Of a DNA stretch of 64,000 nucleotides, positions 63,786-64,000 are shown piece after piece. Numbering within the stretch: position 1 is the stretch's first letter; each line of letters begins with the position of its first letter. This stretch comes from Sediminibacillus halophilus (GTDB lineage Bacteria > Bacillota > Bacilli > Bacillales > Amphibacillaceae). The notes beneath the pieces are model-generated. The model saw only the letters and a list, made by a program, of their open reading frames with translations, was not told the DNA's origin and made no database searches. A program made the translations under genes and the position numbers. The DNA lies in NCBI RefSeq assembly GCF_900103695.1, contig NZ_FNHF01000006.1, positions 173,603 through 237,602 on the forward strand. Reading direction: 5' to 3'.

Positions 63786-64000
63786 TAAGTTAAGTCCTCG
63801 ATCGATTAGTATCCGTCAGCTGCACGTGTCACCACGCTTCCACCTCGGACCTATCAACCTCATCGTCTCTGAGGGATCTTACTCATTTAAAATGATGGGA
63901 AGTCTCATCTAGAGGTGGGCTTCATGCTTAGATGCTTTCAGCACTTATCCCTTCCACACGTAGCTACCCAGCTATGCTCCTGGCGGAACAACTGGTACAC
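63786..64000 (-). rRNA. rrl: 23S ribosomal RNA, 3' end (partial)
   Basis: The minus strand reads toward ...GATACTAATCGATCGAGGACTT, the conserved 23S 3' end. The gene continues past the right edge. The exact 3' end is estimated within a few bases. Confidence 0.93.

Overview
The window is chromosomal DNA from a low-GC, Gram-positive, spore-former-type bacterium of the Bacillaceae. This rests on sigW-rsiW, cdaA-cdaR-glmM-glmS with a glmS ribozyme, a Spo0E-like peptide, bacillopeptidase F, a CzrA/CDF metal-efflux pair, a Fur-type site, Bacillus-type tRNA clusters and strong AGGAGG ribosome binding sites. Many secreted or surface proteins are acidic, which fits a salt- or alkali-tolerant genus, but I cannot name the species.

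Layout. 1-12.4 kb: a cell-wall peptidase, a Fur-box-linked flavoprotein reductase, a broken DJ-1/PfpI gene, an amine oxidase, mnmH, a beta-helix protein, an ArsR-type regulator with an MFS exporter, and a pepT / sulfurtransferase / YdjM-like operon. 12.4-34.9 kb: a large secreted FIMAH/OB-fold protein, an AEC transporter, a lipase-like hydrolase, czrA-czcD, an Rrf2 regulator coupled to a giant YhgE/Pip protein, a FUSC protein, a GntR/DUF1648 pair, a YlmA-like ATPase, a cold-shock protein, two enzymes, an AraC/GyrI regulator, a glycosyltransferase and an NhaC antiporter. 35-47.4 kb is the accessory part. It holds a TetR-controlled ABC exporter whose regulator seems to start at ATT, gene fragments, a GC-rich probably foreign segment with its own TetR gene and a partial tandem duplication, an ECF41-type sigma factor beside a carboxymuconolactone decarboxylase-like protein, and a divergent MerR/SDR pair with a textbook 19-bp-spacer promoter.

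47.9-64 kb is a conserved core region read entirely on the minus strand apart from the spo0E-like gene. From right to left it holds the 3' end of 23S rRNA, 5S rRNA, tRNA-Asn and tRNA-Thr, bpr, a nine-gene tRNA operon, arginase, sigW-rsiW, cdaA-cdaR-glmM, and glmS behind its ribozyme. These genes link envelope stress (SigW), c-di-AMP synthesis (CdaA/CdaR) and amino-sugar supply for peptidoglycan (GlmM, GlmS).

The strongest sequence-level signals are regulatory palindromes next to their likely regulators: Rrf2, GntR, TetR twice, MerR, CzrA and Fur. There is also a three-copy dispersed terminator repeat, several decayed genes, and unusual start codons. I see no complete insertion sequence, prophage or CRISPR array.
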